From: Candidatus Blautia faecipullorum
GTDB lineage: Bacteria > Bacillota > Clostridia > Lachnospirales > Lachnospiraceae
Direction of reading: 5' to 3'
DNA length: 64,000 nt
NCBI GenBank assembly: GCA_019115125.1
Contig: DXEG01000005.1
Span: 1 to 64,000, forward strand
This document shows positions 15,238 to 24,059 of this stretch, in pieces (position 1 is the first letter of the stretch; the number at the start of each line of letters is the position of its first letter). A program made the translations under genes and the position numbers. The notes under the pieces are model-generated. The model was given only the letters and a program-made list of their open reading frames with translations. It did not search any database and was not told the DNA's origin.

Positions 15238-17715
15238 ATGGCTGATAAAATATTGATCCGGGGCGCGAAGGTACACAATCTCAAAAATGTCAGCGTGGAC
15301 GTCCCCCTGAACCGCATCGTAGGGATCGCGGGCGTATCCGGCTCCGGCAAATCCTCCCTGGCGCTGGGCGTCCTCTACGCGGAGGGATCGCGCCGCTATC
15401 TGGAATCGCTGTCCACCTATACCCGCAGGCGAATGACCCAGAGCGCGAGGGCGCAGGTGGACGAGGTCTTGTATGTACCGGCCGCGCTGGCCCTCCGCCA
15501 AAGGCCCGGTATCCCCGGAATACGCAGCACCTTCGGGACAGGCACGGAGCTTCTCAACAGTCTGCGCCTGATGTTCTCCCGGCTGGCAAGCCATCGCTGC
15601 CCCAACGGACACTATCACCCTCCCACGCTGGCCGTTGCCGCCGAGCAGGAATTGATCTGCCCTGTCTGCGGCACAGAATTCTTTGCCCCCTCCGCGGAAG
15701 AACTCGCCTTCAACAGCCAGGGAGCCTGCCGTACCTGCGACGGAACAGGCATGGTGCGCACGGTAGACCGCTCTACCCTGGTGCCTGACGAATCTCTCAC
15801 CATTGACGAGGGCGCGGTCGCTCCATGGAACTCTCTCATGTGGTCCCTGATGACCGACGTCTGCCGGGCTATGGGAGTCCGCACAGACGTACCCTTCTGC
15901 CAGCTCACCCCAGAGGAAAAGGAAATTGTTTTCAACGGTCCGGCGGAAAAAAAGCATATCTTATATAAAGCCAAAAATTCCAATCAGGCGGGAGAACTTG
16001 ATTTCACCTATTTCAACGCGGTTTATACGGTGGAAAACGCCCTGGCAAAGGTGAAGGATGAAAAAGGGATGAAGCGGGTGGCAAAATTTCTGAAAGAGGA
16101 AACCTGTCCCGACTGCGGCGGAAGCCGTCTTTCCGAGGCCGCCAGAGCGCCGAAGCTCTGCGGTCTGTCGCTGGATCAGGTCTGCCAGATGAATCTTTCC
16201 GCTCTCACAGAGTGGGTGGAAAGAGTTCCCTCCTCTCTCCCCGAAGAAATGCGCCCTATGGCGGAGAGCATCTGCGCCTCCTTCCAGTCCGCCGCAAAAC
16301 GGCTGATGGATCTGGGGCTTGGTTATCTTACCCTGGACCGGGCCTCCTCCACTCTTTCCACGGGAGAACGGCAGCGGATGCAGCTTGCGAGAGCCGTACG
16401 AAACCGGACTACCGGAGTCATGTATGTGCTGGACGAGCCGTCCATCGGCCTGCATCCCTCCAATATCGAAGGGCTTACCGGAGTAATGCGGGATCTTGCC
16501 GCCGACGGAAATTCTGTCGTTCTGGTGGATCACGATACCCAGATCCTCTCCGAGGCAGACTGGCTGATCGAAATGGGTCCGGGCGCCGGATCAGAGGGCG
16601 GATCTGTAATCGCGGAAGGGTCCATCCGGGACATTATTAATAATAAAAGCTCAAAAATAGGTCCCTTTCTGAAAGGAGCACCGGACGCACGGATCAGAAC
16701 GAAGCCCTCCGTGGCTGAGCTTTTTTCTGAGGGAACCATTCATCTTTCCACAGCCGCTATTCATACGGTAAAGCCTCTGGAAGCGGATATTCCCAAGGGA
16801 AGGCTGACAGTGGTAACCGGGGTTTCCGGCTCCGGAAAGACCACCCTGATCCTGGAGAGCCTGATCCCCGGCCTGGACGCTCTCATTCACGGAAAAAAAC
16901 TCCCGGAGCATGTACTGTCTGCGGATGCGGAAGGAATCCGACAGATCAAGCTTATCGACGCCGCGCCCATCGGGATCAACGTCCGTTCCACGGTGGCCAC
17001 CTACGCCAACGTCCATGACGAGCTGAGAAAAATTTTCGCGAAAACACCCGACGCGAAGAGACTGGGATTCAAGGCGGGAGATTTTTCCTATAATACAGGG
17101 AGACTGCGCTGCCCGGTATGCGACGGAACCGGGGAGATCAGTCTCGACGTACAGTTTCTTCCTGATGTGGATATTCCCTGCCCTAAGTGCCGGGGTTCCA
17201 GATATTCCCAGGAAGCCCGCCAGATCAAATACATTACAAAAAAACAGCAGGCCCTGTCGCTGCCGGAATTCATGTCCATGGATATCCGTACAGCGCTTAA
17301 GGCCTGCGAAAATATGAAGCTTGTCCGCCAGAGGCTTGAAATCCTTAACGATCTTGGTCTGGGGTACCTGACTCTTGGAGAGCAAACGCCCAGTCTTTCC
17401 GGCGGAGAAGCCCAGCGGCTGAAGCTTGCCAGCGAACTGAAGAAAACACAGTCGGATTCTGTTTTTGTTTTTGACGAGCCCACCATCGGCCTTCATCCTC
17501 TGGATGTGCGGACACTGCTGGAAGTCTTTCAGACTCTCATTGACAGCGGAGCTACCGTCATCGTCATTGAACATGACCTGGATGTGATCCGAAACGCCGA
17601 CTACATCATCGACATGGGCCCCGGAGGCGGAGCGGCTGGAGGAAGGATCGTGGCCGCCGGAACTCCGGAGCAGATCAAAAGCAGCCCGGAGAGCATTACC
17701 GGAAAATACCTGTAA
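15238..17715 (+). CDS. UvrA-like ABC ATPase (short UvrA paralogue)
   Basis: 825 residues, about 115 shorter than housekeeping UvrA. It has two ATP-binding halves: Walker A GVSGSGKSS near residue 32 and GVSGSGKTT near 535; signature LSTGERQR near 375 (the usual LSGGE has a Thr) and LSGGEAQR near 720; Walker B VLDEPSIGLHP and VFDEPTIGLHP. Zinc-finger cysteine pairs are visible at CPVCG, CRTCDGTG, CPDCGGS, CPVCDGTG and CPKCRGS. Short paralogues of this kind are accessory to UvrA in DNA repair or give resistance to DNA-binding drugs. ATG 15238 is preceded by AGAAGGA. It is monocistronic, with a long inverted repeat in its 5' region. Confidence 0.9.
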   Translation: MADKILIRGAKVHNLKNVSVDVPLNRIVGIAGVSGSGKSSLALGVLYAEGSRRYLESLSTYTRRRMTQSARAQVDEVLYVPAALALRQRPGIPGIRSTFGTGTELLNSLRLMFSRLASHRCPNGHYHPPTLAVAAEQELICPVCGTEFFAPSAEELAFNSQGACRTCDGTGMVRTVDRSTLVPDESLTIDEGAVAPWNSLMWSLMTDVCRAMGVRTDVPFCQLTPEEKEIVFNGPAEKKHILYKAKNSNQAGELDFTYFNAVYTVENALAKVKDEKGMKRVAKFLKEETCPDCGGSRLSEAARAPKLCGLSLDQVCQMNLSALTEWVERVPSSLPEEMRPMAESICASFQSAAKRLMDLGLGYLTLDRASSTLSTGERQRMQLARAVRNRTTGVMYVLDEPSIGLHPSNIEGLTGVMRDLAADGNSVVLVDHDTQILSEADWLIEMGPGAGSEGGSVIAEGSIRDIINNKSSKIGPFLKGAPDARIRTKPSVAELFSEGTIHLSTAAIHTVKPLEADIPKGRLTVVTGVSGSGKTTLILESLIPGLDALIHGKKLPEHVLSADAEGIRQIKLIDAAPIGINVRSTVATYANVHDELRKIFAKTPDAKRLGFKAGDFSYNTGRLRCPVCDGTGEISLDVQFLPDVDIPCPKCRGSRYSQEARQIKYITKKQQALSLPEFMSMDIRTALKACENMKLVRQRLEILNDLGLGYLTLGEQTPSLSGGEAQRLKLASELKKTQSDSVFVFDEPTIGLHPLDVRTLLEVFQTLIDSGATVIVIEHDLDVIRNADYIIDMGPGGGAAGGRIVAAGTPEQIKSSPESITGKYL

Positions 17716-17745
17716 GCCTGCCGTATTCTTCAGCCCGGAACGCTG

Positions 17746-18516
17746 TCAGTGTCTCTCCGGATCGCTGTAGACCTCGCAGAACCTGCAGGCAAAGGAGGGC
17801 TCTTCGCCTCCCAGCCGCAGATGCGAGGTATCTCCTACATGCAGCGCCCGGAAATACGCGGTTCCTTTCTGGCGCTCCTCGGTTACCACCTCGGTAAAGG
17901 ACGTTGGAAGCAGCGCCAGAGAATGCCACAATATAAAAGGGGACACGTTCCACAGATGCGCGAGCATGGCGCAGGTCACTCCGAAATGGCAGAAAAAGGT
18001 CAGCGTTTTTTTGCACTCTTTTTCCACACGATAGTGGTCTCCCTCCCGGACATATCCGTACTCCGCCAGAAGTTCGTCCAGCTTGTCCGTGAGTCCGTCA
18101 TATACCGCCTCCATGTCGCTGCGGCGGGCCGCCTCTGAGTTTCTCCATCCCTCCCGGCTCATATATTCGGGATGCGAGGAGAGATAGCCGGGCACCATAT
18201 CCCAGGGAATCCTCAGGGCGTATCTGTCCCCTTCCTTTCTGCAGTCCGGATACGCCTCCTGAAGCTCAGGCGAATGGTTAATGTCAACCTCGGCCGGAAA
18301 CTCCCGCAGCCATTCCAGTACCCTGGCCTGCTTTCCTGTGCTTTTCAGGCAATACTCCGCCGTATGACGCGCCCGCCCCAGCGGCGACATAAAACATTCG
18401 CCCATATCCAGGGCCGGGGCAAGTTTTCCCAGAAGAGCGGCTTCCCGGTGTCCCTTTTCTGTCAATGTATCATGTTCATAGTCCGGATCTCCGTGACGGA
18501 CAAAAAGAATTCTCAT
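17746..18516 (-). CDS. Histidine phosphatase family protein
   Basis: 256 residues of the phosphoglycerate-mutase-like fold. The phosphorylated His is in VRHGDPDY at residues 7-14, the supporting Arg in SPLGRARHTAEYC near 47, and the second His in FCHFGVTCAML near 178. It is larger than the usual 200 residues because of an insertion at about 85-160 (WDMVPGYLSSHPEYMS). Members dephosphorylate sugars, nucleotides or proteins; substrate unknown. ATG 18516 follows AAGGAGG. It converges with the UvrA-like gene (30 nt between stops) and both share the CCTCTCTGTACAAG motif upstream. Confidence 0.88.
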   Translation of the reverse strand: MRILFVRHGDPDYEHDTLTEKGHREAALLGKLAPALDMGECFMSPLGRARHTAEYCLKSTGKQARVLEWLREFPAEVDINHSPELQEAYPDCRKEGDRYALRIPWDMVPGYLSSHPEYMSREGWRNSEAARRSDMEAVYDGLTDKLDELLAEYGYVREGDHYRVEKECKKTLTFFCHFGVTCAMLAHLWNVSPFILWHSLALLPTSFTEVVTEERQKGTAYFRALHVGDTSHLRLGGEEPSFACRFCEVYSDPERH

Positions 18517-18557
18517 ATATCCTCCTTCACAGCTCTGACTGTTCGTACTGTTTTTAC

Positions 18558-18612
18558 CCTCTCTGTACAAGGGCATCTATGTCATTCTAACACAGATCAA
18601 TTTTTCGTACAA
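18558..18612 (-). promoter_or_regulatory. Promoter and shared motif of the phosphatase gene
   Basis: Minus-strand TTGTAC (18612-18607), a 17-bp spacer, and TAGAAT (18589-18584). The shared 14-mer CCTCTCTGTACAAG (18558-18571) lies just past the expected transcription start, a place where a bound repressor would block elongation. Confidence 0.6.
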
Positions 18613-18639
18613 TGAAAAACGTAAGAGGATTTGACACCC

Positions 18640-20517
18640 TCAGGCCGCGAAATTCCCTGTATAGAGCTGATAATATTTTCCTCTGGCCGCGATCAGCTCG
18701 TCGTGGCTTCCCCGCTCTATGATCCGTCCCTGCTCCATGACCATGATGCAGTCCGAGTTTTTGATGGTGGAAAGTCTGTGAGCGATCACAAAGGTGGTCC
18801 TTCCCTTCATCAGCGCGTCCATGCCCGCCTGTACCAGCCCCTCGGTACGGGTATCAATGGACGAGGTGGCCTCGTCAAGGATCAGTACGGGCGGATCGGC
18901 CACCGCCGCTCTGGCAATGGCAAGGAGCTGTCTCTGCCCCTGGCTTAAGTTGCTTCCGTCTCCGGTGAGCACCGTCTGGTATCCGTTCGGAAGCCTCCTG
19001 ATAAAGCTGTCCGCGTTGGCAAGCTTTGCCGCGGCCATACATTCCTCATCTGTGGCGTCCAGTTTTCCATAACGGATATTATCCATAACCGTTCCGGTAA
19101 ACAGATGGGTGTCCTGAAGTACCATTCCAAGAGATCTGCGCAGATCCGGCTTTTTGATCTTGTTGATATTGATCCCGTCATAACGGATCTTACCATCCTG
19201 GATATCATAGAACCGGTTGATCAGATTGGTGATCGTGGTCTTTCCCGCTCCCGTGGAGCCTACAAGAGCGATCTTCTGACCTGGCTGGGCGTACATTTTA
19301 ATATCGTGCAGGACCATCTTGTCGTCCTCATAGCCAAAATCCACGCCGTCAAACACAATGCCTCCCTCCATTTTCTGATAAGTAACCGTGCCCTCGGCCC
19401 TGTGCGGATGTCTCCAGGCCCACATGCCCGTACGCACCGGGGATTCGGCTACTGTCCCGTCAGGATTTTCCACCGCGTTTACCAGCTCTACATAGCCCTG
19501 GTCCTCCTCCGGCTTTTCGTCCAGAAGGGCAAATACTCTTTCCGCCCCCGCGGCCGCCATAACGATGGAGTTCATCTGCTGGCTGATCTGGGTGATCGGC
19601 TGGGTAAAGTTTTTGTTCAGTCCCACAAAGGCAATGACTGTACCTACCGTCACTCCTGTGCTTCCGTACAGCGCCAGCAGCGCTCCGGCCACCGCGCAGA
19701 GCACATAGCTCAGATTTCCGATATTGGCATTGATAGGCATGAGCAGATTCGCGTATCCATTGGCCTTGTCCGCGCTGTCTCTCAGACGGTCGTTCAGCTT
19801 TTTGAAGTCAGCCGCGGACTGCTTCTCGTGGCAGAATACCTTTACCACCTTCTGTCCGTCCATCATCTCCTCAATAAAACCGTCTACATTTCCCAGATCG
19901 CTCTGCTGTCTCTGGAAATATTTCCCGGAAAGCCCGGAAAACACCGTCGTGACCTTCAGCATGACAAGAGCCATCACCAGCGTTATGACCGTCAGCGGCA
20001 CATTCAGGACCAGCATGGAGATCAATGTCGCCACAAGAGTCGCCGCCGAATTGATGATCTGAGGGATACTCTGGCTGAAAAGCTGTCTCAGCGTATCCAC
20101 GTCATTGGTATAAACCGACATGATATCTCCGTGCGCATGCATGTCAAAGTATTTTATGGGCAGCGATTCCATATTTGCAAAAAGCTCGTCACGGAATTTT
20201 TTCATGGTGCCCTGGCTGACATTGACCATGATACGGTTGTAGGCGTAAGACGCGGCAATCCCTGTTATATAGAAAACAATAATCCCCATAAGGGCATGCG
20301 CCAGCGGACTGAAATCCGGATTTTCCGCACTTAACAGCGGCATAATATAATCGTCCACCAGAGACTGCACAAATAACATGCCCTGCATGGTGGCGAAGGC
20401 TCCGACGATAATGCAGGCCACCACAGCCAGAAACGAAAATCTGTAATTTGTTATCATATATGTCAGAAGACGTTTCAAAACATACAGCGAACTCGTCTTT
20501 TTCTTTTTTTGTCTCAT
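18640..20517 (-). CDS. ABC exporter subunit with canonical ATP site
   Basis: 625 residues: a six-helix exporter domain (about 25-330) and an ATPase domain (about 380-620). Walker A is GSTGAGKTT, the signature LSQGQRQL, Walker B LILDEATSSID with the catalytic Glu, and the H-loop is VIAHR. ATG 20517 follows AAAGGAG by about 10 nt; the frame continues upstream in the preceding gene, so the start rests on the ribosome site and family N-terminus. It lies 25 nt after its partner subunit gene. Together they should form a heterodimeric multidrug or peptide exporter of the TM287/288 type, with this subunit supplying the hydrolytic Glu. Confidence 0.9.
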   Translation of the reverse strand: MRQKKKKTSSLYVLKRLLTYMITNYRFSFLAVVACIIVGAFATMQGMLFVQSLVDDYIMPLLSAENPDFSPLAHALMGIIVFYITGIAASYAYNRIMVNVSQGTMKKFRDELFANMESLPIKYFDMHAHGDIMSVYTNDVDTLRQLFSQSIPQIINSAATLVATLISMLVLNVPLTVITLVMALVMLKVTTVFSGLSGKYFQRQQSDLGNVDGFIEEMMDGQKVVKVFCHEKQSAADFKKLNDRLRDSADKANGYANLLMPINANIGNLSYVLCAVAGALLALYGSTGVTVGTVIAFVGLNKNFTQPITQISQQMNSIVMAAAGAERVFALLDEKPEEDQGYVELVNAVENPDGTVAESPVRTGMWAWRHPHRAEGTVTYQKMEGGIVFDGVDFGYEDDKMVLHDIKMYAQPGQKIALVGSTGAGKTTITNLINRFYDIQDGKIRYDGININKIKKPDLRRSLGMVLQDTHLFTGTVMDNIRYGKLDATDEECMAAAKLANADSFIRRLPNGYQTVLTGDGSNLSQGQRQLLAIARAAVADPPVLILDEATSSIDTRTEGLVQAGMDALMKGRTTFVIAHRLSTIKNSDCIMVMEQGRIIERGSHDELIAARGKYYQLYTGNFAA

Positions 20518-20542
20518 CAGCACTAATCTCCTTTCCGCCTGT

Positions 20543-22282
20543 TTATACTGCCTGGTCGAAATCACCGCCGCCCTGGGTTTGGGATTCATAGATATCACGG
20601 TAGATCTCGTTGGTTTCAAGCAGGTTTTCATGGGTGTCAAAACCATTGATCCTTCCATCGTCCAGCACAAGGATCCTGTCCGCGTCCTGAACACTGGAAA
20701 CTCTCTGGGCAATGATGAGCTTCGTGGTTCCCGGAATATAGGTCTGGATGGCCCGGCGGATCCTGGCGTCTGTGGCGGTATCCACCGCGCTTGTAGAATC
20801 ATCCAGGATCAGAACTTTCGGCTTTTTCAGAAGCGCTCTGGCAATACACAATCTCTGCTTCTGTCCTCCCGAAACATTCGTGCCTCCCCGCTCGATCCAG
20901 GTGTGATACCCATCCGGCAGTCGGTCGATAAATTCCGCCGCGCAGGACGCTTCACAGGCCGTCCGGCACTCCTCCTCCGAGGCCTGTTCATTTCCCCATC
21001 GGAGATTATCCAGGATCGTGCCGGAAAAAAGCACATTTTTCTGGAGAACCACAGCAACCTCGTTTCTCAGCACCTCCATATCATATTCCCGCACGTCCCG
21101 TCCTCCGACCTTCACGGTGCCTTCCGAGGCGTCATACAGACGGCTGATCAAATTCACCAGACTGGATTTTCCGCAGCCGGTCCCTCCGATAATACCGATG
21201 GTCTCGCCGGACTTGATATGAAGATCGATATCCTCCAGAGTATCCTCGCCGGTTCCCTGTTTGTAGGCAAATCTTACATGGTCGAAATCAATCCGGCCGT
21301 CCCGCACCTCCATAACCGGGTTTTCCGGATTGTGAAGCTCCGGTTTTTCATTCAGTACTTCAGAAATACGCCGGATGCTGGCGGAACTCATAGTCACCAT
21401 CACAAAGATCATGGACAGCATCATCAGAGACATCATGACCGACATGATATAGCTGAACAGAGAGGTAATGTCGCCTGTGGTCATACTCCCGGCGACGATA
21501 AACTGCGCTCCGAACCAGGATACCGCCGTAATGCAGGCGTAGACCACCAGCATCATCACCGGATTGTTGACCGCAAGCCTGCTCTCCGCCTTTACGAACA
21601 GACGGTACAAATTTTCCGCGGCTCTGCGGAATTTCTGGTTTTCATGATCCTCCCTTACATAAGCCTTGACCACGCGGATGGCGGTCACATTTTCCTGTAT
21701 GCTGGCGTTCAGGTCGTCATACCGGCCAAACACCTCCCGGAATACAGAAATAGTCTTTGTCATGATCACCGCCAGGATGACAGCCAGAAAGCACAGGGCT
21801 CCCAAAAATACAAGGCTGAGATTCCGGTTGATCATAAAACACATCACCATACTGCTGATCAGCATGAGGGGCGATCTTACGGCGATACGGATGATCATCT
21901 GGAAGGCGTTCTGTACATTCGTCACGTCTGTAGTCATTCTCGTCACAAGTCCCGCCGTACTGAACTTATCAATATTGGAAAATGAGTAATCCTGTATACA
22001 GGTATACATACTCTCCCTGAGATTACAGGCAAAGCCTGAAGAAGCGCTGGCCGCGAATTTGCCGGCCATGGCTCCCGAAAACAGGCTTACCGCCGCCATG
22101 ACAAGCATCAGAACGCCCAGCTTTAATATGACGGGCATACTGGATTTTTCCAGTCCCTCGTCAATGATCAGGGCAGTGATAAAGGGGAGCAGAACCTCCA
22201 TGATCACCTCCAGAGTGGTAAACCCCATGGTCAGGAAGGTGTCCCTTTTATACTGCTTTAATTGTGCTAAAACGGTCTTCAT
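20543..22282 (-). CDS. ABC exporter subunit with degenerate ATP site
   Basis: 579 residues: exporter helices at about 15-305 and an ATPase domain at about 335-570. Walker A is GGTGCGKSS and the signature NVSGGQKQR, but Walker B reads LILDDSTSAVD, with Asp in place of the catalytic Glu, and the H-loop His is Gln (IIAQR). Both changes are typical of the non-hydrolysing half of heterodimeric exporters. The start overlaps the MarR stop in an ATGA, so the two are translationally coupled. Substrate unknown; drug export under MarR control is the usual pattern. Confidence 0.9.
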   Translation of the reverse strand: MKTVLAQLKQYKRDTFLTMGFTTLEVIMEVLLPFITALIIDEGLEKSSMPVILKLGVLMLVMAAVSLFSGAMAGKFAASASSGFACNLRESMYTCIQDYSFSNIDKFSTAGLVTRMTTDVTNVQNAFQMIIRIAVRSPLMLISSMVMCFMINRNLSLVFLGALCFLAVILAVIMTKTISVFREVFGRYDDLNASIQENVTAIRVVKAYVREDHENQKFRRAAENLYRLFVKAESRLAVNNPVMMLVVYACITAVSWFGAQFIVAGSMTTGDITSLFSYIMSVMMSLMMLSMIFVMVTMSSASIRRISEVLNEKPELHNPENPVMEVRDGRIDFDHVRFAYKQGTGEDTLEDIDLHIKSGETIGIIGGTGCGKSSLVNLISRLYDASEGTVKVGGRDVREYDMEVLRNEVAVVLQKNVLFSGTILDNLRWGNEQASEEECRTACEASCAAEFIDRLPDGYHTWIERGGTNVSGGQKQRLCIARALLKKPKVLILDDSTSAVDTATDARIRRAIQTYIPGTTKLIIAQRVSSVQDADRILVLDDGRINGFDTHENLLETNEIYRDIYESQTQGGGDFDQAV

Positions 22283-22746
22283 TTCTTATCCTCCTGTCTC
22301 TTTTCTGTTTCACTTAAACCTGTCAAAATCTTATTCTCCAGCTCCCAGAGCCTCTGAGTCTCTCCCGGCTCCAGCGCGCCGCAGATTTCTGTTTCCAGAC
22401 GCTCCGCCTGCCGGAGAAATTCTGCTCCCTCCTCATTCAGCTTTTCCGTGGGAAGGATCATTTTCTTTCTGACGTCTCCGGGATTTTCCCGGAAACAGAG
22501 ATAACCTTTTTCTCTTAGTTTTTTCACAAGGACGGAAAGGGTTGCTTTGGAAATTCCCACTTCACGGCACAGCTCTGTAATATAAGTTCCCAAGGGATGG
22601 TGTCTCAGAATATATACGAGAAAATATACCTGGGTTCCGCTCAGATTTTTTCTCCTCAGAGCCTTTTCCAGCCTGATCTCCAAATCTATATTGATTTTTT
22701 TCATCAAAAAAACCATTTCATCTTTCCGAAATTTTTCCGCCGTCAT
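22279..22746 (-). CDS. MarR-family regulator of the ABC exporter
   Basis: 155 residues with a MarR winged helix: TQVYFLVYILRHHPLGTYITEL, then the recognition helix region ISKATLSVLVKKLREKGYL and the wing RENPGDVRKKMILPTEK. ATG 22746 follows GGAGG by 10 nt. It is the first gene of a three-gene operon with the two exporter subunits, to which it is coupled by a 4-nt overlap. It most likely represses its own operon and is released by a drug-like ligand. No clear operator palindrome was found in the leader. Confidence 0.9.
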   Translation of the reverse strand: MTAEKFRKDEMVFLMKKINIDLEIRLEKALRRKNLSGTQVYFLVYILRHHPLGTYITELCREVGISKATLSVLVKKLREKGYLCFRENPGDVRKKMILPTEKLNEEGAEFLRQAERLETEICGALEPGETQRLWELENKILTGLSETEKRQEDKK

Positions 22747-23100
22747 GCTGCTCTCACCTCCTGCTGCAAGATATTTACTTTATAGACGGTACGGTTAACG
22801 GGCAGGCAGGCGCGTATCCTTACCGCCCTGTAAGATGAATATACCGGATGCCGCGTTGTCACAGCTTGTTTGCCGTTAAACAGTTCGTAACCTTACTATT
22901 TCATTCCGTAGAAATTCTACCTCATGTATCCTTGAATGTGAAATTCAAAAATGTTATAATCTATAAATAATTTTTATAGATATCAATTATGATTTTTTAA
23001 TATTTTATTTGTCATCTGAAAACACAAAGCAGAACAGCATGATTTATAAGCCAAACATCAGGCGTTTCGTTCTTTATATGTCGAATTACGGGAGGTTCTT
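22747..23100. other. Divergent intergenic region marR/lysR
   Basis: 354 bp without a gene. It contains the LysR-gene promoter and two inverted repeats listed separately. The half next to marR is GC-rich and shows no promoter I would defend for the minus strand. Confidence 0.7.
22932..22981 (+). promoter_or_regulatory. lysR promoter with two inverted repeats
   Basis: TTGAAT (22932-22937), a 17-bp spacer, and TATAAT (22955-22960). The -35 box begins TTGAAT-N5-ATTCAA (22932-22948). The -10 box overlaps the start of a second repeat, ATCTATAAA-N5-TTTATAGAT (22959-22981). Autoregulation by the LysR protein is plausible. Confidence 0.75.
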
Positions 23101-23988
23101 ATGAATACAGTCCAACTGGAATGTTTTATCACCGTTGCCGAGCATCTGAATTTTTCCAGGGCTTCCGAGATTCTGCGGATCACTCAGCCTGCGGTCAGCC
23201 ACCAGATACGCACCCTGGAAGAGGAACTGGGAGTAAAGCTTTTTAAGCGTACAAGCAAAAATGTCGAGCTTACGCCGGAGGGATTTCAGTTCCTCCCGGA
23301 CGCCGAACTGATCCTTAAGACAGCCGCCTCCGCCAGGGAACGGCTTGAAAGACATGAAAATTTTATCACTTTTGAAATCGGATGCCGGGATTATACGGAG
23401 CTGAATCTCCTGCCTCCGGTATTAGAAAAGCTGTCAGACGAGTTTCCTCTGCTGCGGCCCTCCGTCCGTATTGTTCCCTCCCCGTCTATTTTAGGACTTG
23501 TGGAAAATCAGAAGCTTCATACCGCTTTCGGGATCAAAGAAGGGCATAAAAAAAACTCTCTGTATTTCAGAGAGCTTTATCCCGCGCGCATAGCCTGCGT
23601 CTGTTCCCCGGATCATCCGCTGGCCCGCTATGAATCTCTTACAAAAGATATGCTGTCCGGCAGTATCATTGCCTGCTCGCCCCGCCATACCGCCAGTTCC
23701 GTCTTTGCGGTCCAGAGCCGGATGCTCTCCAGCCTGCCGCCAGAGCAGCAGTATTTTGCCGAAACTGTTGAAGGCGTCTTCACCCTGGTGGAGGCACGTC
23801 TCGGATATACCCTCCACCCTGACGTGCCCCCGGCAAGAAATCCGGCCCTTCGGTATATCCCAGTCGCCGACCTGCCAGTCCTGCCTTTCGGCATCTATTA
23901 CCGCAGCGACAACGACCATCCCATACTGAAGCGCTTCCTGAAGCTGCTCAGCGGTGATTCCGCGCTCCGGTCAGAAATTAGCGAATAG
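23101..23988 (+). CDS. LysR-family transcriptional regulator
   Basis: 295 residues. The helix-turn-helix is near-textbook: LECFITVAEHLNFSRASE, ITQPAVSHQIRTLEEELGVK, LFKRTSKNVELTPEG (residues 5-65). The remainder (about 85-290) is the two-lobed effector-binding domain. It is divergent from the MarR/exporter operon, but its usual target would be a divergent or adjacent gene and none of these suggests a ligand. ATG 23101 follows GGGAGG. It is monocistronic with a long leader of about 130 nt. Confidence 0.92.
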   Translation: MNTVQLECFITVAEHLNFSRASEILRITQPAVSHQIRTLEEELGVKLFKRTSKNVELTPEGFQFLPDAELILKTAASARERLERHENFITFEIGCRDYTELNLLPPVLEKLSDEFPLLRPSVRIVPSPSILGLVENQKLHTAFGIKEGHKKNSLYFRELYPARIACVCSPDHPLARYESLTKDMLSGSIIACSPRHTASSVFAVQSRMLSSLPPEQQYFAETVEGVFTLVEARLGYTLHPDVPPARNPALRYIPVADLPVLPFGIYYRSDNDHPILKRFLKLLSGDSALRSEISE

Positions 23989-24011
23989 TCTTGTCATCAG
24001 CAGAAGTACAG

Positions 24012-24059
24012 CACCGCAGCACAAAATTGTATTATTTTATATTCATTTTTGCTGCGGTG
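24012..24059. terminator. Hairpin between convergent lysR and NusG-II genes
   Basis: CACCGCAGC (24012-24020) pairs with GCTGCGGTG (24051-24059), extended by AAAA/TTTT toward the loop. It touches the stop of the minus-strand gene at 24060 and lies 24 nt past the lysR stop. No T-run follows, so termination strength is uncertain. Confidence 0.5.

Noticed and set aside
15109-15957. Minus-strand frame of 282 codons
   Set aside because: Antisense to the UvrA-like gene and without any recognisable motif.
20579-21985. Long plus-strand frame of 468 codons
   Set aside because: Antisense to the ABC exporter subunit; composition (His, Gln and Arg rich) is typical of a shadow.
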